NCBI GenBank assembly: GCA_032358165.1
Contig: JAALGY010000030.1
Coordinates: forward strand, 1,178,001-1,242,000
DNA length: 64,000 bases
Source of the DNA: Diplosphaera chodatii
Taxonomy: Eukaryota > Chlorophyta > Trebouxiophyceae > Prasiolales > Stichococcaceae
Direction: 5' to 3'
A program made the position numbers and the translations under genes. The notes beneath the pieces are model-generated. The model ran no database searches. It was not told the DNA's origin and saw only the letters and a program-made list of their open reading frames with translations. Positions 1 through 12,400 of this stretch are shown piece by piece. The number at the start of each line of letters is the position of its first letter. Position 1 is the first letter of the stretch.

Positions 1-59
1 CTGGATCATCTGCACTCACTGAGGACGTAATTTGACTGCGTTAGACACCGTCGCGCGTC

Positions 60-681
60 ATGGCGGCGTGTGCGCTGGCATCCGCTTCGCTGGCACCCGC
101 TTCACTCCGATACAGATCACGGCCAGTGCGCACCGTCGGCAGTGCTGTGCCTCCGCTTGGAGATTCAGGAGCTTCTCCGTCGCAGACAAGCAGGTGCTCC
201 GCAGAGGTTGCCCTGCTGCCTGTCGACTTCGGAGTGCAGTGTTTCGAGTTGTATAGTGTGCGCGGATGAAGACTGCAATGTATTTCGTCATATGCCTCTT
301 AACGACTGTGTGTCATCCCCAGACGCAATCTGCTCGCGGGGGTCATTGGCGCAGCTGCATTCGGACTGGCGGTTGCGCCATCTGCTGGCGCCAGAAGCAT
401 AGAGGCTACAAAGCGCGAGTAAATTCTCATTACTGACCGTCATACCTGTGAGACGTTCCAGAGACTTATGGAAAGCTGTCACAACCAATTCGACCAGCCC
501 TGACGTTCAACGCGCCGTTTGCAGGCGTGATGCTCGCAAGCAGGCGGTGCGGGACGCCGCAGCACAGTCCAAGGAGGAGGGACGCAGCATAGACACCGGG
601 CTGAGCAGCGACTTCAGCCTGCCAGAAGACGCTCAGCGCGGCCGCAACAGTCGGACCGTGCCACAGAAGCGCACAGAGTGA
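60..681 (+). CDS. Small thylakoid-lumen protein with twin-arginine transit peptide, family unknown
   Basis: Three exons fit by phase: 60-193, 323-418 and 525-681, about 128 residues. Exon 1 is an Ala/Ser/Arg-rich chloroplast transit peptide starting MAACALASASL. The splice between exons 1 and 2 (phase 2) creates a twin-arginine RRNLLAGV followed by a hydrophobic stretch and an AxA-like end (PSAGARS), the layout of a Tat lumenal signal. The mature part, about 60 residues, is highly charged (RDARKQAVRDAAAQ, then GLSSDFSLPEDAQRG) and ends in KRTE. I do not recognise the family; it does not look like PsbQ, PsbP or PsaN. Targeting to the lumen is inferred from the signal only. It is convergent with the next gene. 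Confidence 0.6.
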
Positions 682-1188
682 GCATCAGCTCGCGGGCGGG
701 TGCTGCACGGAGTGCGGTGGTCAAGATGCACGCATTGTGGTGGCAGCGTGTGACGGGCAAGCAAGGTGGATGTGAGAACATCGGTAGCACACTCTGAAGC
801 TGATCAAGATGGGTTGATGAATGATTTTGTCAGGGCGCCAATGATGGTCTGGGGGGCTGATGACAGCAGTGTGGCGCTTTTGGACCTCCGGAGGAGTGCG
901 CCAGAGCACATTGCATTGATGGGCAGCATGCGATTGGCCTAGACATGATGGGAGAACATATATAAACTGAGTAGTATCGCGTCTGAGCAGTGAGGATGTG
1001 GCGTCCATCCTGGCAGCTTGCTGAGATGAATTAGAACAGACCGCACCAACGTTTGACAACCGTGTTGGGGCTGCACACAAGCCGAAATTGCAAGTCACAA
1101 GCAGGATCCTATCAACAGACCATGCAGCAAGCTGCTGATAATTCGCCGCAACTCGAAGTGCACATCGCAAACTGTGGTGATAATGTGC
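682..1188. other. Convergent intergenic region, no gene seen
   Basis: About 500 bases between the stop codons of two facing genes, so it should hold both 3' UTRs. A TATATAAA-like string near 956-963 lies here but faces no supported start. A 149-residue minus-strand frame has no recognisable composition. Confidence 0.5.
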
Positions 1189-2296
1189 TCAGTCATTGAG
1201 GTTCATGTCATCCGATGACAGCAAGTCGTCGATGTCTGGCAGCAGGGAAGCGGGTTCAGCACTGCCTGCTGGCAGCACGCCTTCCAGGCTGGCATCTGCT
1301 GCACAGAACGACACCAGGATCATCTTAGCGGCGGTGTACGTGTAAGCAGCATATGCTGATGCATTCGACTCGACGATTAGACACATCGGCACATCACACC
1401 TGCTCGCAGAGGGCTGTCTGGCAAGGGCGGGGAGGGTGAACAACATAGGACTTCCTCCTCCTCCTTTGCTGCTGCTGCTGTGGAGCGCTGCGCCAGCTGC
1501 TGCAGCGACAAGTCCTGCAGCTAGGATGAGGTTGTTGTGATGTTCATTGCTTGCCGCACATATGACCACTACTACATAGGCTTCACGCAGTTTCTGGGCG
1601 CCTGCTGCTGCGTGCAGCATCATGCTACAACGCCGAACGGACGCTTGCACTGCCCAGTTCACCTGCGGTGGTAGTCTGCGGGTAACCCAAGGCAGTATGG
1701 CATCCTGCGCCCGCTGCTTTGCTGCCGCTGACTCTCGCTGCAGCCGCTCCGTCTCCAACTGATGCCACCCTTTACCAGCACGACGTTCGACTCCCTCGGC
1801 AGCATACAGCTCTGCTCGGCCCTGAGGACGAGCTGCAGGCTGGTGCTGCGCTGCAAAGGGCTCTGTTACTGCGCTGCCTGGTTGTACCCCTGGCGTCCTG
1901 TTGGTGACATCACCCAGCACCCGACGCGCAGCCTTGCCGGCCCCTGGCGTCTTGCCATTTCCCCCCTCCTGAAGCCCCTTGCCTGCAAAGCAGATGTCAT
2001 ACAGCAGTATGACAGCAGGCGCATGTGGAGGAGAGTCCACTCAACTCTGCCAGCTCGTTTGATATCATCATCATCATCAACACGGTCCAACTCGCACCTG
2101 CCGTGTTCGTAATGTTCCCGAGTGCCTTGCGGCCGGACGACAGGCCCTTCCCTGGTGTCTTGGCAGCATACCCACTGGGGCCGCGCGAGCTCAAGCCTTT
2201 GCCAGCTGGAGCGCCCGACTCCTGGAAGGTGACCTTGTGCAGGTGCAGCATGTCATTTTCGTCCTGTGGCACCGCAAGGTGGCGTGCAGTGGCCAT
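1189..2296 (-). CDS. Securin/PATRONUS-like anaphase inhibitor candidate
   Basis: Exon 1 is 2098-2296 and exon 2 starts at 1982 (phase-1 intron with a good GTGCGA donor and TTTGCAG acceptor). Near the N-terminus is PQDENDMLHLHK, a DEN-type motif. Two destruction boxes follow: RKALGNITN at the end of exon 1 and RRVLGDVTN in exon 2, each preceded by a GKGL repeat. Plant securins (PATRONUS) carry a DEN-box plus a D-box of the form RxxLxxITN, and this order matches. The tail is acidic (DIDDLLSSDDMNLND), as in securins. The middle (about 1310-1590) is low complexity and may contain another intron; a TCTGTGCAG acceptor lies near 1300. If correct, the protein would inhibit separase until APC/C degrades it. 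It could instead be another APC/C substrate. The gene is divergent from the channel gene. Confidence 0.6.
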
Positions 2297-2804
2297 TTTG
2301 ACGTATCGCTTCGATGTGTGCAAATGTACTGGGCTATGGTAGACCTCGCTGGTGCTTTGTCTCACTCCGCAAGTCTCAGGTCTCTGTATATGGTGTCAGT
2401 TATGCGGTTCCCTGAGCTGATGCGAGAGCGCAAGTTTACAGATCACACAGACAGACCTGACAGTGTGCCGAATTCTGTCGTGCGACCATTTGCAACTTGT
2501 AATGGCTAGGGTATAACACCCCTAGGTCTTTCGACCATTGGCCAATTGCTGTGCCACTGCTTCTGCGTCGGAACTTGCATCTCGCACTTGACTATAGTGT
2601 CAGTCATCGTACTACATCGCATGTTCATCATTGCGCTTGCTGCCGCTGCCAGATGAACGGGTCCATCGCCTTGCGACGATCAGCATCACAACAACCGGGC
2701 GTTGGCATGAGGACCATCAAAACAGCTGAGAAAGTTAATTGACACTCGCAAGCGAATGAATTTCTTCTTCAAGATTCTGCCAGATGTGCAGTGGTCAACT
2801 CGCC
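2297..2804. other. Divergent promoter region
   Basis: About 500 bases between the start of the securin candidate (minus) and the channel gene (plus). It should hold both promoters and 5' UTRs. No clear core element was recognised. Confidence 0.4.
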
Positions 2805-5800
2805 ATGCCTAGGATCTTGAATGTGCAACACGGCTGCGTGCGGCGCTCACATACGCCGCCGGCGCTGATACAGTGTCCAAGGCCCCTTTCGCTTCGTCTG
2901 GCAAAATTTCAGTCATGCAGCCGTTCGCGGCCCGTGGCTTTTCAAATGCATCCTGCACAGCATGGCAAAGGCAACTGTCATTGGCGGTATGGTTGTCAGG
3001 CTGTCGGCAGCGAGGACTCAGAGATGTTCCAGAGGCCAGCTGCAGATGGCGAGGCGGCCTCAGAACCAGGGGCAGCAGCAGACACAGCAGACTCCAGCAG
3101 GCGCACCAGCTGGCCGCCAGTGCTGCAGCGGCTGCTTGACGCTGTGCTCGGCAACACGCAGCGGGCACTTCTGTGCTTGGCAATAGCTGTGGGCGGCGTG
3201 GTGTTCGGCACCAGCGCGGCAGCTGCACGGCATCAGTATATGTGTGCCGCATCAGAGGCACGGCCGCAGACAGCTGCGGTGGCGGGCAGTGAACCCAGGC
3301 AGCACAGCAGGCAGCAGCGTCCCCACCGCGGGTGTTACAGCTGGCAGGGCAGGGCGCTGCTGCTAGACAGTACCCGTGCAGCGCACGTGCGGCCGCCTGG
3401 CAGCCCAGTGTGGATCTCAGCAGAGCAGCGGCCGGGAGCGTCAGGCTTGCTGCCGCAACCGGCGACGCAGTTTGCATCCATGTCATCGCCGGTGGGTTGT
3501 CATCAACCCGCATCATTTGTGCACGGATGACAGAGGATTGTGCAGCAGACCAGCGTGCACTTGTCCTGTCTCCTAATTTGTCATGATGCGCGCGTCTGTA
3601 GGTGATGTCACCGGCGGGGTACCGTTTCCTGGGGCTGGGAGACTTGGCGTCCCTTGCCATCGCCTTTTATATGCAGCAGCTCATGTGAGCGCGCCTGGGT
3701 GCTGTGTAGACACCAACTGGCAACCGTGTGTCCTGCGCCTGGCCGCACAGGTCGACGCCAATGATGTGAAGGCTGTTCTCGTGCAGGCTTTCGCATGTGC
3801 TTGTGAAGATTGCGTGTGTATTTCTGATTGGTCTCCCAGTGGTCTGGTGTATGGGTCTTTTGTATTGTAGGTAAGCCTGCTCACACAATTCCTAGCTGCT
3901 GCTTGATGGACTCGACTCAAGCACAACTCGAGCCTGAACAGAAGGATGTGTGCTGTGGAGTCGATGCTTCACTCAGCGGGGTGTGTACACCTGCAGTGTG
4001 AGTGGCTCGGATTTGCCGCATGGGTTATTCAAAGTGTATGGTGTCTTGTATCGGGCACCCGGTATGTGCGATGCAGCGTCATTGCTGCTGCGGCTATAGT
4101 TTCGTTCTGACATGCCTGTGACGAGCTGCCAGTTCATGTCGACCCTGCGGTGTGATGACTGGGTCGTTCCTGCAGGTGCAAAAGTTACAGAGGAAACATC
4201 CTGGCTTGCCGGCCTCGTCATGAACATCGTGTTTTTGCTCGGACTGTTCACGTGAGCCACATGTCCAGGGACATGTGGTAAAATTGTCATACAGGCTTGC
4301 AGATGCACTTCAGAGCAGTCGGCCGATGACCATGTCGTGACGCAGGTTCGCTGTCGTGCTCGGTATTATTTCTGAGGAGATCAAGTCCCAGGTGAGCATG
4401 CTTGCCACTCGCCATCACATGCGTGTGACTGCAAGGTGGAGCACTTGATCGTGTCATCATGATCTGCACATCAGAAGCGAAACCCATATGCTAGCTGGGG
4501 TGCTGCAGGTGAGGGATGTCAAGCTGGGCAACTACGCGGTCATCGCCAACGACCACACGCTGGTGCTGGGCTGGAACTCGGCTGCCGTCCCGCTGCTGCG
4601 GCAGATGGCCATGACGAAGGCACAGTACCCAAAGCCGAATGCCCTGCAGAGGTGCACCCAGTGAAGTCTGTACAAGATTCGATGGCTTGGCAAGTTCACA
4701 GCTGTTGTTGCCAGCTGGGTAGTGGACATCAGCAGCCTACAGGCACATGCCCATTCAGTGCTCGCCAACATGATGGGTTTCGAGTGCAGCCTGGGCCTGC
4801 TGGGACCGGGACCCAACCTGCGGGCTGACCCCGTGTTCGAGGGGCCAGTCGTCATCCTTGCTGAGCACCGCAAGGATGAGATGGACGCCGCCGTGTCAGG
4901 TGCCGCTTGTCGCCTCGTGACTGCTTTGACTAGCCTACCGCTGCGCCTCTGCAGTCTGCACGTCCTGGGCTGGAGCTGGCAGAATGATCCGCGTGGACGT
5001 ATCTTGGACCTGGTGATGCCTCACGTTCCATGTGGGTTGGTGCACAGGGGCGCTGGCACGGCACCGGCACCTGAACGTGCTCACACGGGAAGGCGCGCCG
5101 CACTTCCTGCGCGACCTGGAAGGCGTCTCTGCCGGCCAGGCCAAAACCATCATCATCCTGCAGCCTGACACCGCCAAGGTCTGTGCCACTTCAGCACGTT
5201 GCTGCACCACTGCCTGGTGTCCGACTCGACGGCAACCGACTCGACAGCAGCTGGTGTGAAGTTGTCAGGGCTGCAACACTTGTGATGCGGGACTCCTGCT
5301 GGCAAAGTTGCGAGGCGCCGAGGCTGCCTCTGCACCTGCAGGAGCCGTTCAAGAACACGGCGGCGACGGTCATGGCGCTGCGCACGACACGCAGCCACTG
5401 GCACCCAAGCCTGCAGGCCTCGGGGCAGACCGTCGTGATTCAGACAGCACCTGATGCGAGGCCAGTGCCACGCTCTGCCTTGTCAGGTCCGAATCTTTCT
5501 TCATAAAAATGTCATCTCAGTTCACGTCATGCAGCACGGTGCATAAGCAGTGCAACCTGTCTACCTGTAGTGTCGGCACCAGCCTAGGCTGTGCGTGGCT
5601 CGGTATCCAACGTGTCTTCCTTCCTGTTGATGCAGGCGCGCCAGCGACGCACTCGATGATGGACTTCATGATGCTGCGCGTCAACACAGCCAGCGACATC
5701 TGGCGCCTCATGGCGCAGACCGCAATTCAGGTTTGCAGGCGCCCCAACAGGGCCCATCCCCCAGCTTTCGCCCTGCTGCACCTTGAGTTGCAAATGCTCG

Positions 5801-8723
5801 GGAGCCTGGGAAATGTGCCTATGCAGACACCAGCAAAAGCTGCATCTCATGTCTCCTAAGATACATAAAGATCACCTGCTCAAGTGCGATGACTTCAACT
5901 GGACATCCACCACTGTCCGCAGCCGGGCGTAGCCAATGTCTACTGCAGCATCGTCCAGCAGTCCCGCGGATCAGCCTCGCTGGTCATCGCAGATCAGGCG
6001 CACAGCAGCTTTGCTGGCCGTACATACAGGTACTCGACCATGCTGCTTGCACATGCGCACCGCTCCTTTGCTCTGTTGACGCTGCCGAGGCTGGGCACTG
6101 GGCAGCCGTGCGTGGCGTGAATGTGCTGACACTGCGTCCTTCTGGCTAGGGATGCGAGGCGTACTTTCGATAACGGGGTTGTGGTGGGTTTCATCGAGCG
6201 GGACGGCTCCAACCAGGCGCACCTGGCCCACCTGAACCCGCCGGTGCGCTGCTGGGTCGCCTCTGCTTCGTCGTCCGCATGACATGCCAGCTCGTTCCGC
6301 CGTGGTTTGCATTGGCAGCCTTTCCCCGTCGGAACTGTGTGTCCTGGCGGTCTTGGCAGGAGGACTATGTTCTGCGGCGAGGAGATCGGCTGGTGGTCTT
6401 GGCTGACAACGGTAAGCATGCCAGCCAGCATGTGGGCTTTAGCATTGTTCACGAATCACACAATCTGTCGGGCTCACACCAGGGGCGTAAAGGTATCACA
6501 TCTCATTACCTGCATCTCCACTGGTCAACCAGGCAGATCAGCACGAGAGCAGCGGGGATACTTCACCAACAGCGAGTATATCGGAGACTACCCTTGCAGG
6601 TTGGTGTGCTAGAGATCTTGTTGCAACTGTGCACGCATGTAGCTGCATGCGCATAATATTCCCCGGCAGAGCTGTGGCAGCTAGTCATCCCGTTGATGGT
6701 CAAATCTGCTTCATGTCAGTGAGTCCAAAGCAGTGTTCTGCCTGCCAAAAGTGTCCCTTCTGAACGTGATGAAACAGGGATCAGGATCCAGACAGCGTGG
6801 GCGACACGCTGGTCTCGCAGCCGGGCACCATGCACTCGACATCTGGTCTTGCGGTGTCGTCAAAGGTACCTGCGGCATGTAATGGGCAAGCAATGATGAG
6901 CCTGACATACTGTTTGCCTCTCGAGGCAGCTGTGCATGTTGTCTCATGGCGTTTGATGCCTGCTACAATGATTTGTGTTTCTGCAGCATTGATGGCCGCT
7001 CTATCATGCACACTGCTGTTTGATGCGTGCAGCAGTCCGTGGCAGCAGCGGCGGACTTGACAGCCCACCAAAGCTGTGGCCGTGGCAAGCAAATCGTGGT
7101 CGTTGGCTGGCCCGGCAACATCCGGGACCTGACCGATGGCATCGCAGACTTTGCTCCACCTGGCAGCCAGGTGTGTTGCACCTGTAGCACAGGCCGCAAG
7201 CTTGAACGTCAGCACACATATCCGACAGGTGTCTCTTGAAGGTTCCAAGCAGACTGAGGGTTTTAACTCGTCTTAAGGACACATCACCCTGCTCAGAGCC
7301 CACGCCAGTGGAACTGTATTGGTGATGTTGTTGCAGGTCACGGTCATCTCACGCGGGCGGCCAGCAGACTTGCCCGAGGGCGAGGAGGCAGGCTGCACGT
7401 TTCGCCATGTGGACGGCAGCACAACCATGGCCAGCAGCTATGCCAACGCGGGCCTCGCCACCGCAGACGCCGTCATCATTGGTGCCGCCCACGTGCCCCC
7501 GGCTGCTCTCTTTGGCAGCTGCCTCGATGCTGCTTCCAGCCCTACCTGCGATGATATGCTATTTGTGTGCTCGTGCAGGTGAACGTGAGGGCGTGAGCAG
7601 CAAGGAGTCGGATGCGCACCTGCTGTTCGCCCTGATGCAGGTGAGTTGTGTCGGAAACATTACAGCTCATGATTGCACACCATGCATTACTGCAGTGATC
7701 AAGCTGGGCTTTTCACGCAGCGAGGTAGATATTCATTGCTTACATCAAGCCCCCTGTTCAGGCGTTGAAACCCTAGGGTGTTGTGGCACAGGTGCAGGAG
7801 CATGTCCTGAATGCAGACAGGGTGCGGCCGCTGCACGTGGTTAGCACCGTGCGCCACCCCGAGACGCTGGTGGTGGCCGACCACATCGTCAGGTGGGCGT
7901 TACTGCCCTGCGGTCCATCAGACATGCACTGCTGCTGCTGCTGCTGCTCAACATCAATTCGGAACATTCCTGCTCTGCGGTGTGGCTTTGCATGGCTGTT
8001 GTTGTAACTGGTGCGTGTTCACACAGGGATGTGGGCAAGGGCTGCATAACGGCTGAGCTCATTGACCCGGACGAGCTTGTGGCAGGCATCATCACGCGTG
8101 AGCACGACAATCTTCTGTCCCACTGCAGTTTACGCTCACAGCATGTAAATTGCAGCAATATCACCTACAGACCATCAATCAGCATATCTGCGATGTACGC
8201 TATGAGGGAGCTGTGCCGGTGAGCATTGCTGTTCGGCGTCGCGCAGAGGTTGCTGCTGATCCAGATATCGGCGCGGTGCTGTCGGAGCTGGTGGAGACAT
8301 CTGCGGGGCATGAGATATATCTGCGTCGGCCTGAGCACCTGGGCCTCGACAGGCGCAAGCCTGCGACCTTCGAGACGGTGCTCGTCTGCTGTCGTGCGCC
8401 CCAATAATCGTCCTTCAATCTGCTCTGCAGTTGCTGAACTCGTAGCATTGGAACCCTGCGCCATGTGCTGCTTCGACATGCAGGTGATTGAGAAGGCAAG
8501 GCTCAAAGGAGAGACGGCTGTAGGTGAGTCCAACGTGGCATTGCACCACAGTAGAGTTCCCCAAGACAGATGGCCGTTGTTGTGTTGGTCTCACTACAAT
8601 CTGTTGACAATCCATGCAGGCTATATTGATGAAAGCGGTGGCTTGAACCTGGCGCCGGCAAAGGCCGACACCCAGGTGTGGGATGAGCACACCCATCTCA
8701 TCACCATCGCTGAGCAACCGTAG
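2805..8723 (+). CDS. CASTOR/POLLUX-type ion channel, probably plastid envelope
   Basis: A multi-exon gene for a cation channel with N-terminal membrane segments and tandem RCK-type regulatory domains. The N-terminal exon reads like a transit peptide and then one membrane helix (ALLCLAIAVGGVVFG). Exon 4176-4251 (KVTEETSWLAGLVMNIVFLL) and exon 4346-4391 (FAVVLGIISEEIKSQ) give the last helix. The exon from 4509 follows with RDVKLGNYAVIANDHTLVLG, the family's linker and first Rossmann strand. Later exons carry VVILAEHRKDEMD, GQAKTIIIL, a second RCK start (KQIVVVGWPGNIRDL near 7090) and a C-terminus ending HTHLITIAEQP. Plants have nuclear members (CASTOR, POLLUX/DMI1) and plastid-envelope members (PEC1/PEC2); the transit-like start suggests the latter. 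Exons between about 3530 and 4170 and the exact start are uncertain. Confidence 0.85.
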
Positions 8724-9197
8724 ACGCCACACGGGCCCAGAATTGGAGAAGTGCCGGAGTGCAACGGATGCACAGCCGATACTGTACAGTACTGCAGTCC
8801 GATTGAACGAATTCAGCAGTGTTTTGCGTTTCTGCGTGGTGAGCAGATTGAAAGGCGTTCCATTGAGTGGAGACAGCACTCTGAGGAGGTGCCGCCGTCC
8901 TGATCTGAGAATACGGCATACCGTAGCGACATACCTTGCGTGTTACAGCACACTAGATCAATTGCAGGAGTGCCATGGTCATGTCCCAACGATGCAGCCT
9001 GACAACTTGAACATACCGTACCCTACGCAGCGCCAGAAAGTGTCCTACACGCCCTTCTGCCTCCTCTATGGTCTTGATACTTGCCAAGCACTGATCACTT
9101 CACAATCTCTGACACGGACAACAACAGGGTCAGCCCTACAATACAGCATGTCAGCTTGAGTCAGCGGCCATCTCTTGATGGTTGCCCATGCGTGGGG
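8724..9197. other. Convergent intergenic region
   Basis: Holds the 3' UTRs of the channel gene (plus) and the transporter gene (minus). No coding frame was supported. Confidence 0.5.
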
Positions 9198-11554
9198 CTA
9201 AGGTCTTGTCACACAGCTACCGGCCGCCGCTTTTGCTCTCTGCTTCTCGTGCATGAACAGAGCAACGCCTGCTGTTGCGATGCCATAGCCGCCTGCAGGC
9301 ACAAGCATTTACCGCATCAGACCTTCCAGTGACCTTGCGCTGAAAATTGGCTCGGGCTGGACACAGAACCTGCAGCGAAGATGCAGCATCATTTCTCTGC
9401 CGCTGCACTAATCGTTGCGCACCAATGCTGCTGATCGTCCATGGGTTGCCGAAAACCATGATGGACAGCCCCGTGGCAAACACGCCCTTGGCGTTGCCCA
9501 AGACCTGGTGTACAGCAGTGCCAGTGTTGGGCGGAGTGGAGAATGACACGGCAGACACGGCTTGTGATCACCAACATGTGACTGTGTCACGCATCAGAGG
9601 TAATGCTCATCGGCTGCACCTGCAGCGTGAGCGCGCTGGTGTAGCGCGTCACCAGGAAATTCGTCAGATTCACCTGCGCACACAGGGCAGGCCTGTCTGA
9701 AGTTGATTGACACATGGTCGGCGATGTCAATGGTCTCGGGCACACACTGGAGCTGGAAAAGCACACCCTGCAAGGACGCCTTTCAGACACACGCCAAGCA
9801 GTCCAAGCTCACCAGGAAGGCCAGTGCACCATTGGCGCCCAGGATCGTGTAAAACCGGACCCAATGATCATCGCCAATGCGCGGCAAGCTGCTCCCGATA
9901 TCTGGCTCCATCACTGCCACCAACAGCATGAGGGCGGCGCTGCAGCACAAGACGGTCTGTGATATCAGTTCAGGGCATCCACTTCACAACTGAGGGGGTT
10001 GAGGCGGTGCGATGCCAACAATCTGGGCGACGGATGCAGGTGGAGGCAATCTGCGAGTGGCCTCAGCAGGAGAGCTTTGCAGTCAGCAGAGTCAGAGGGC
10101 CAAAAGACAGCTGACCGACCTTGCAATGGGCGTCATGTAGCGCAGCAGGTTGAGCGAGTCCAACTTCTCGCTGGGGTCTGTCAGTAGCAGTCCCTGCAGA
10201 ACATGGCGCAACCTTGGTGCATCAGGCAGCTGTAGCTATAGTTGTCCTTGGGGTCATGCTTATGTTCGACAAGTTGCGTTTTGCATATCGTAGTTTCTCA
10301 CCTGCAGGATGGACTTGAAAGCACGAGCTGCAGTTGCAAAAACAGCTGCAAGGAAGCCCATCATCTGGAAGGAAGGCTCAGCACCTGCAATGCACAGGCA
10401 GGACACATGTAAGCAAGAGGCCAGAACCCTCATGTCAAGCCACTCCAGCAACATCATCATATCCAAAGTGAGGAGTCTGCTTGCTGACACCCCATACTCC
10501 ATGTACACCGTGCTGTAGCATCACCTGTTGCCAGCACCACGCCGGCAACGACCGGAATGAGCGTGAAGTACACACGCCGCGGTTCAAGCTGCCCAAGCAT
10601 GACGAAAGCCAGGACGGCCGTGAACAACGGCGTTGTTGCGCCAATAGCCTGCATAAGGAACGTCCGGTTGCACACAACTAGCATAGGAGGCCTGCCGTAA
10701 GCCGTGTGCTGATACCTGACATCACCAACATAGCACATAGATCCACAATTGCGTGTACCAACCTGGTTGAACGAAACCGGGATGTACTTCAGGCTGATGT
10801 TGCCGAGCACCACGGCCAGGCAGAAGACCAGCGCCAGCACAGTGACCTTGCCAAACTGGCGGGCGCTGCTGATATGCTGCACCGGCACAAGGCGTGCTGC
10901 TGCCAGTGCGCCCGACAGCAGCGTGCATGCGATCATGTGCCTGTGTTTCAACGAAACAGCGAGTGTTGCAGGTGCCGAAGAGTTGTCCATGTTATGATCA
11001 GCACACAGCTGAGTCAGCAGGTGCGGCTGCTATGGCTGCAAACCTGACAAAGCCTCACCAGAGTGTCAAGAATACAGGTCGCCGAAACCCAAAGCCGCTG
11101 AGCATGTACTTGTTGAGCAGCAGCAGCCCTATGTTACTGCTGTACCAGACGACGACCGCTGCCGTTGATCTGAACAACACCAGCTGGCTATTCTCCGGCT
11201 GTTGCTGGCCCGTGGCTTTGCCTGCCACCTCCACAACGGCTCCCTTCTCTGGTGAGGGGCAGGGGCTGGCATGTGCCTGCCAAGGATGACAAGTTCATTG
11301 TGTGGGGACCGCACTGCAAGGGTAAGTCTGGGGACCCAGGGTCGTGCAAATATACCATCTGCACAGAGTGAGCGGGTTGTTTGCAGCTGGATGCGCAGAT
11401 ATGACAGAGGGGACGGCATCAGCACCTTGCCGGGTTTGGCACTGAAGAGCAGCGGCTCCATCGCATCATCGCTGCCACGCTCCACGTCGGGGTCTGAATC
11501 ATCGCTGCCCTCGCACGTGAGGCGCCTCGCGCGCGGCGTGACCTCGGTGCCCAT
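9198..11554 (-). CDS. Triose-phosphate/nucleotide-sugar translocator family transporter (DMT superfamily)
   Basis: About nine exons. The cytosolic N-terminus starts [11 protein letters not shown] and contains an acidic stretch. Membrane exons follow: [19 protein letters not shown], then [57 protein letters not shown] and [17 protein letters not shown], then [20 protein letters not shown] and [19 protein letters not shown]. The [25 protein letters not shown] and C-terminal GGY blocks are diagnostic of the plant TPT/NST group that includes the Golgi UDP-uronic-acid transporters (UUAT). Substrate cannot be read from sequence; Golgi nucleotide-sugar import is the best guess. The final exon joins at phase 1 (ISSI-G/GY) and stops at 9198-9200. 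Confidence 0.9.
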
Positions 11555-11584
11555 GCCGGTGCAGTGCTGCAGCAGTGCCAGATG

Positions 11585-12400
11585 TCAGCCGCTGTCCCAG
11601 CTGCGGCTCAGAGCGACGCAGACCGGCTGCTGACCGCTTGCAACACTGCTGCTTCGACCTGCAAGTGTCACTCGCAGGCGTGTGAGGCTACACACTTCTT
11701 CCTTGCATCGGTCAAGCAATGTGACGACCCCGAAGCGCAGGCTGACTGCACTGCCGCTGCGTTCGTTGGACAGGCAAAGCAGGTCTCCCGTTGTGAACGC
11801 CGTCACAGGCCGAGTCGAGCAACAGGCAGTTGGAGTGCCCACTGCCCATTGAGGGGCAGCAAGCCTGCTGTGCGCTGCAAGCGGCTCGCTGACGCCACCA
11901 TTACAACAGCATGCAAGACAGCGGCGCAGGGCTTTCCCGAGCAGCGGCTGTGCCAACGCCTTCCACTTCAGCTGCACGATCCGGGTCTCCACCACAGCTG
12001 TCAAACCCCGTGACAGCTGTGCAATAAGCGCACGGTGGCCGACCCTGCCTTTGCATGGCACCACTGACCTGCGATGTTGGGGCGGCGGGCGCCGGTCGGG
12101 AGCTGAGCCAGGCGGCTCTTGGACCACGCACCAGCTGCAAGCTGCCTATTTGGACTGCAGCTGGTCCCTACGCTGCTCACGGCAATCACTGCCTCGGATG
12201 CTGAGCAGCTGGATGAAAGGGGGCCGCCGAAGATGCGAGCGGTGACGAGGCGCCTGCTCGTGCCACCCACACAACGGTCAAGACGCCTTGCGTTCGGTCG
12301 GAGGAATTCGGCTTCAGATGAGGCACTGGCCCCAACCGAGGCGCCCGAGCGCTCACAACGAAATGTTGAGTTGTTCACGGGGCTGCCCAATATGGCAGCA
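11585..12400 (-). other. Doubtful coding region upstream of the transporter
   Basis: Two overlapping minus-strand frames lie in the divergent space between the transporter and FolD. The upstream one (to 12390) looks like an Ser/Ala/Arg-rich targeting sequence with a possible GTGAGC donor near 12190. The downstream one contains RALIAQLSRGLTAVVETRIV, which could be an exon. A possible acceptor precedes position 12068. No family was recognised and no consistent model could be closed. A plus-strand frame overlaps the same stretch, so this may simply be 5' UTR. Confidence 0.2.

Noticed and set aside
956..963. TATATAAA string
   Set aside because: It lies between two convergent stop codons and no supported start follows it.
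7925..7952. CTG repeat
   Set aside because: Short microsatellite in a channel-gene intron; common in this genome.
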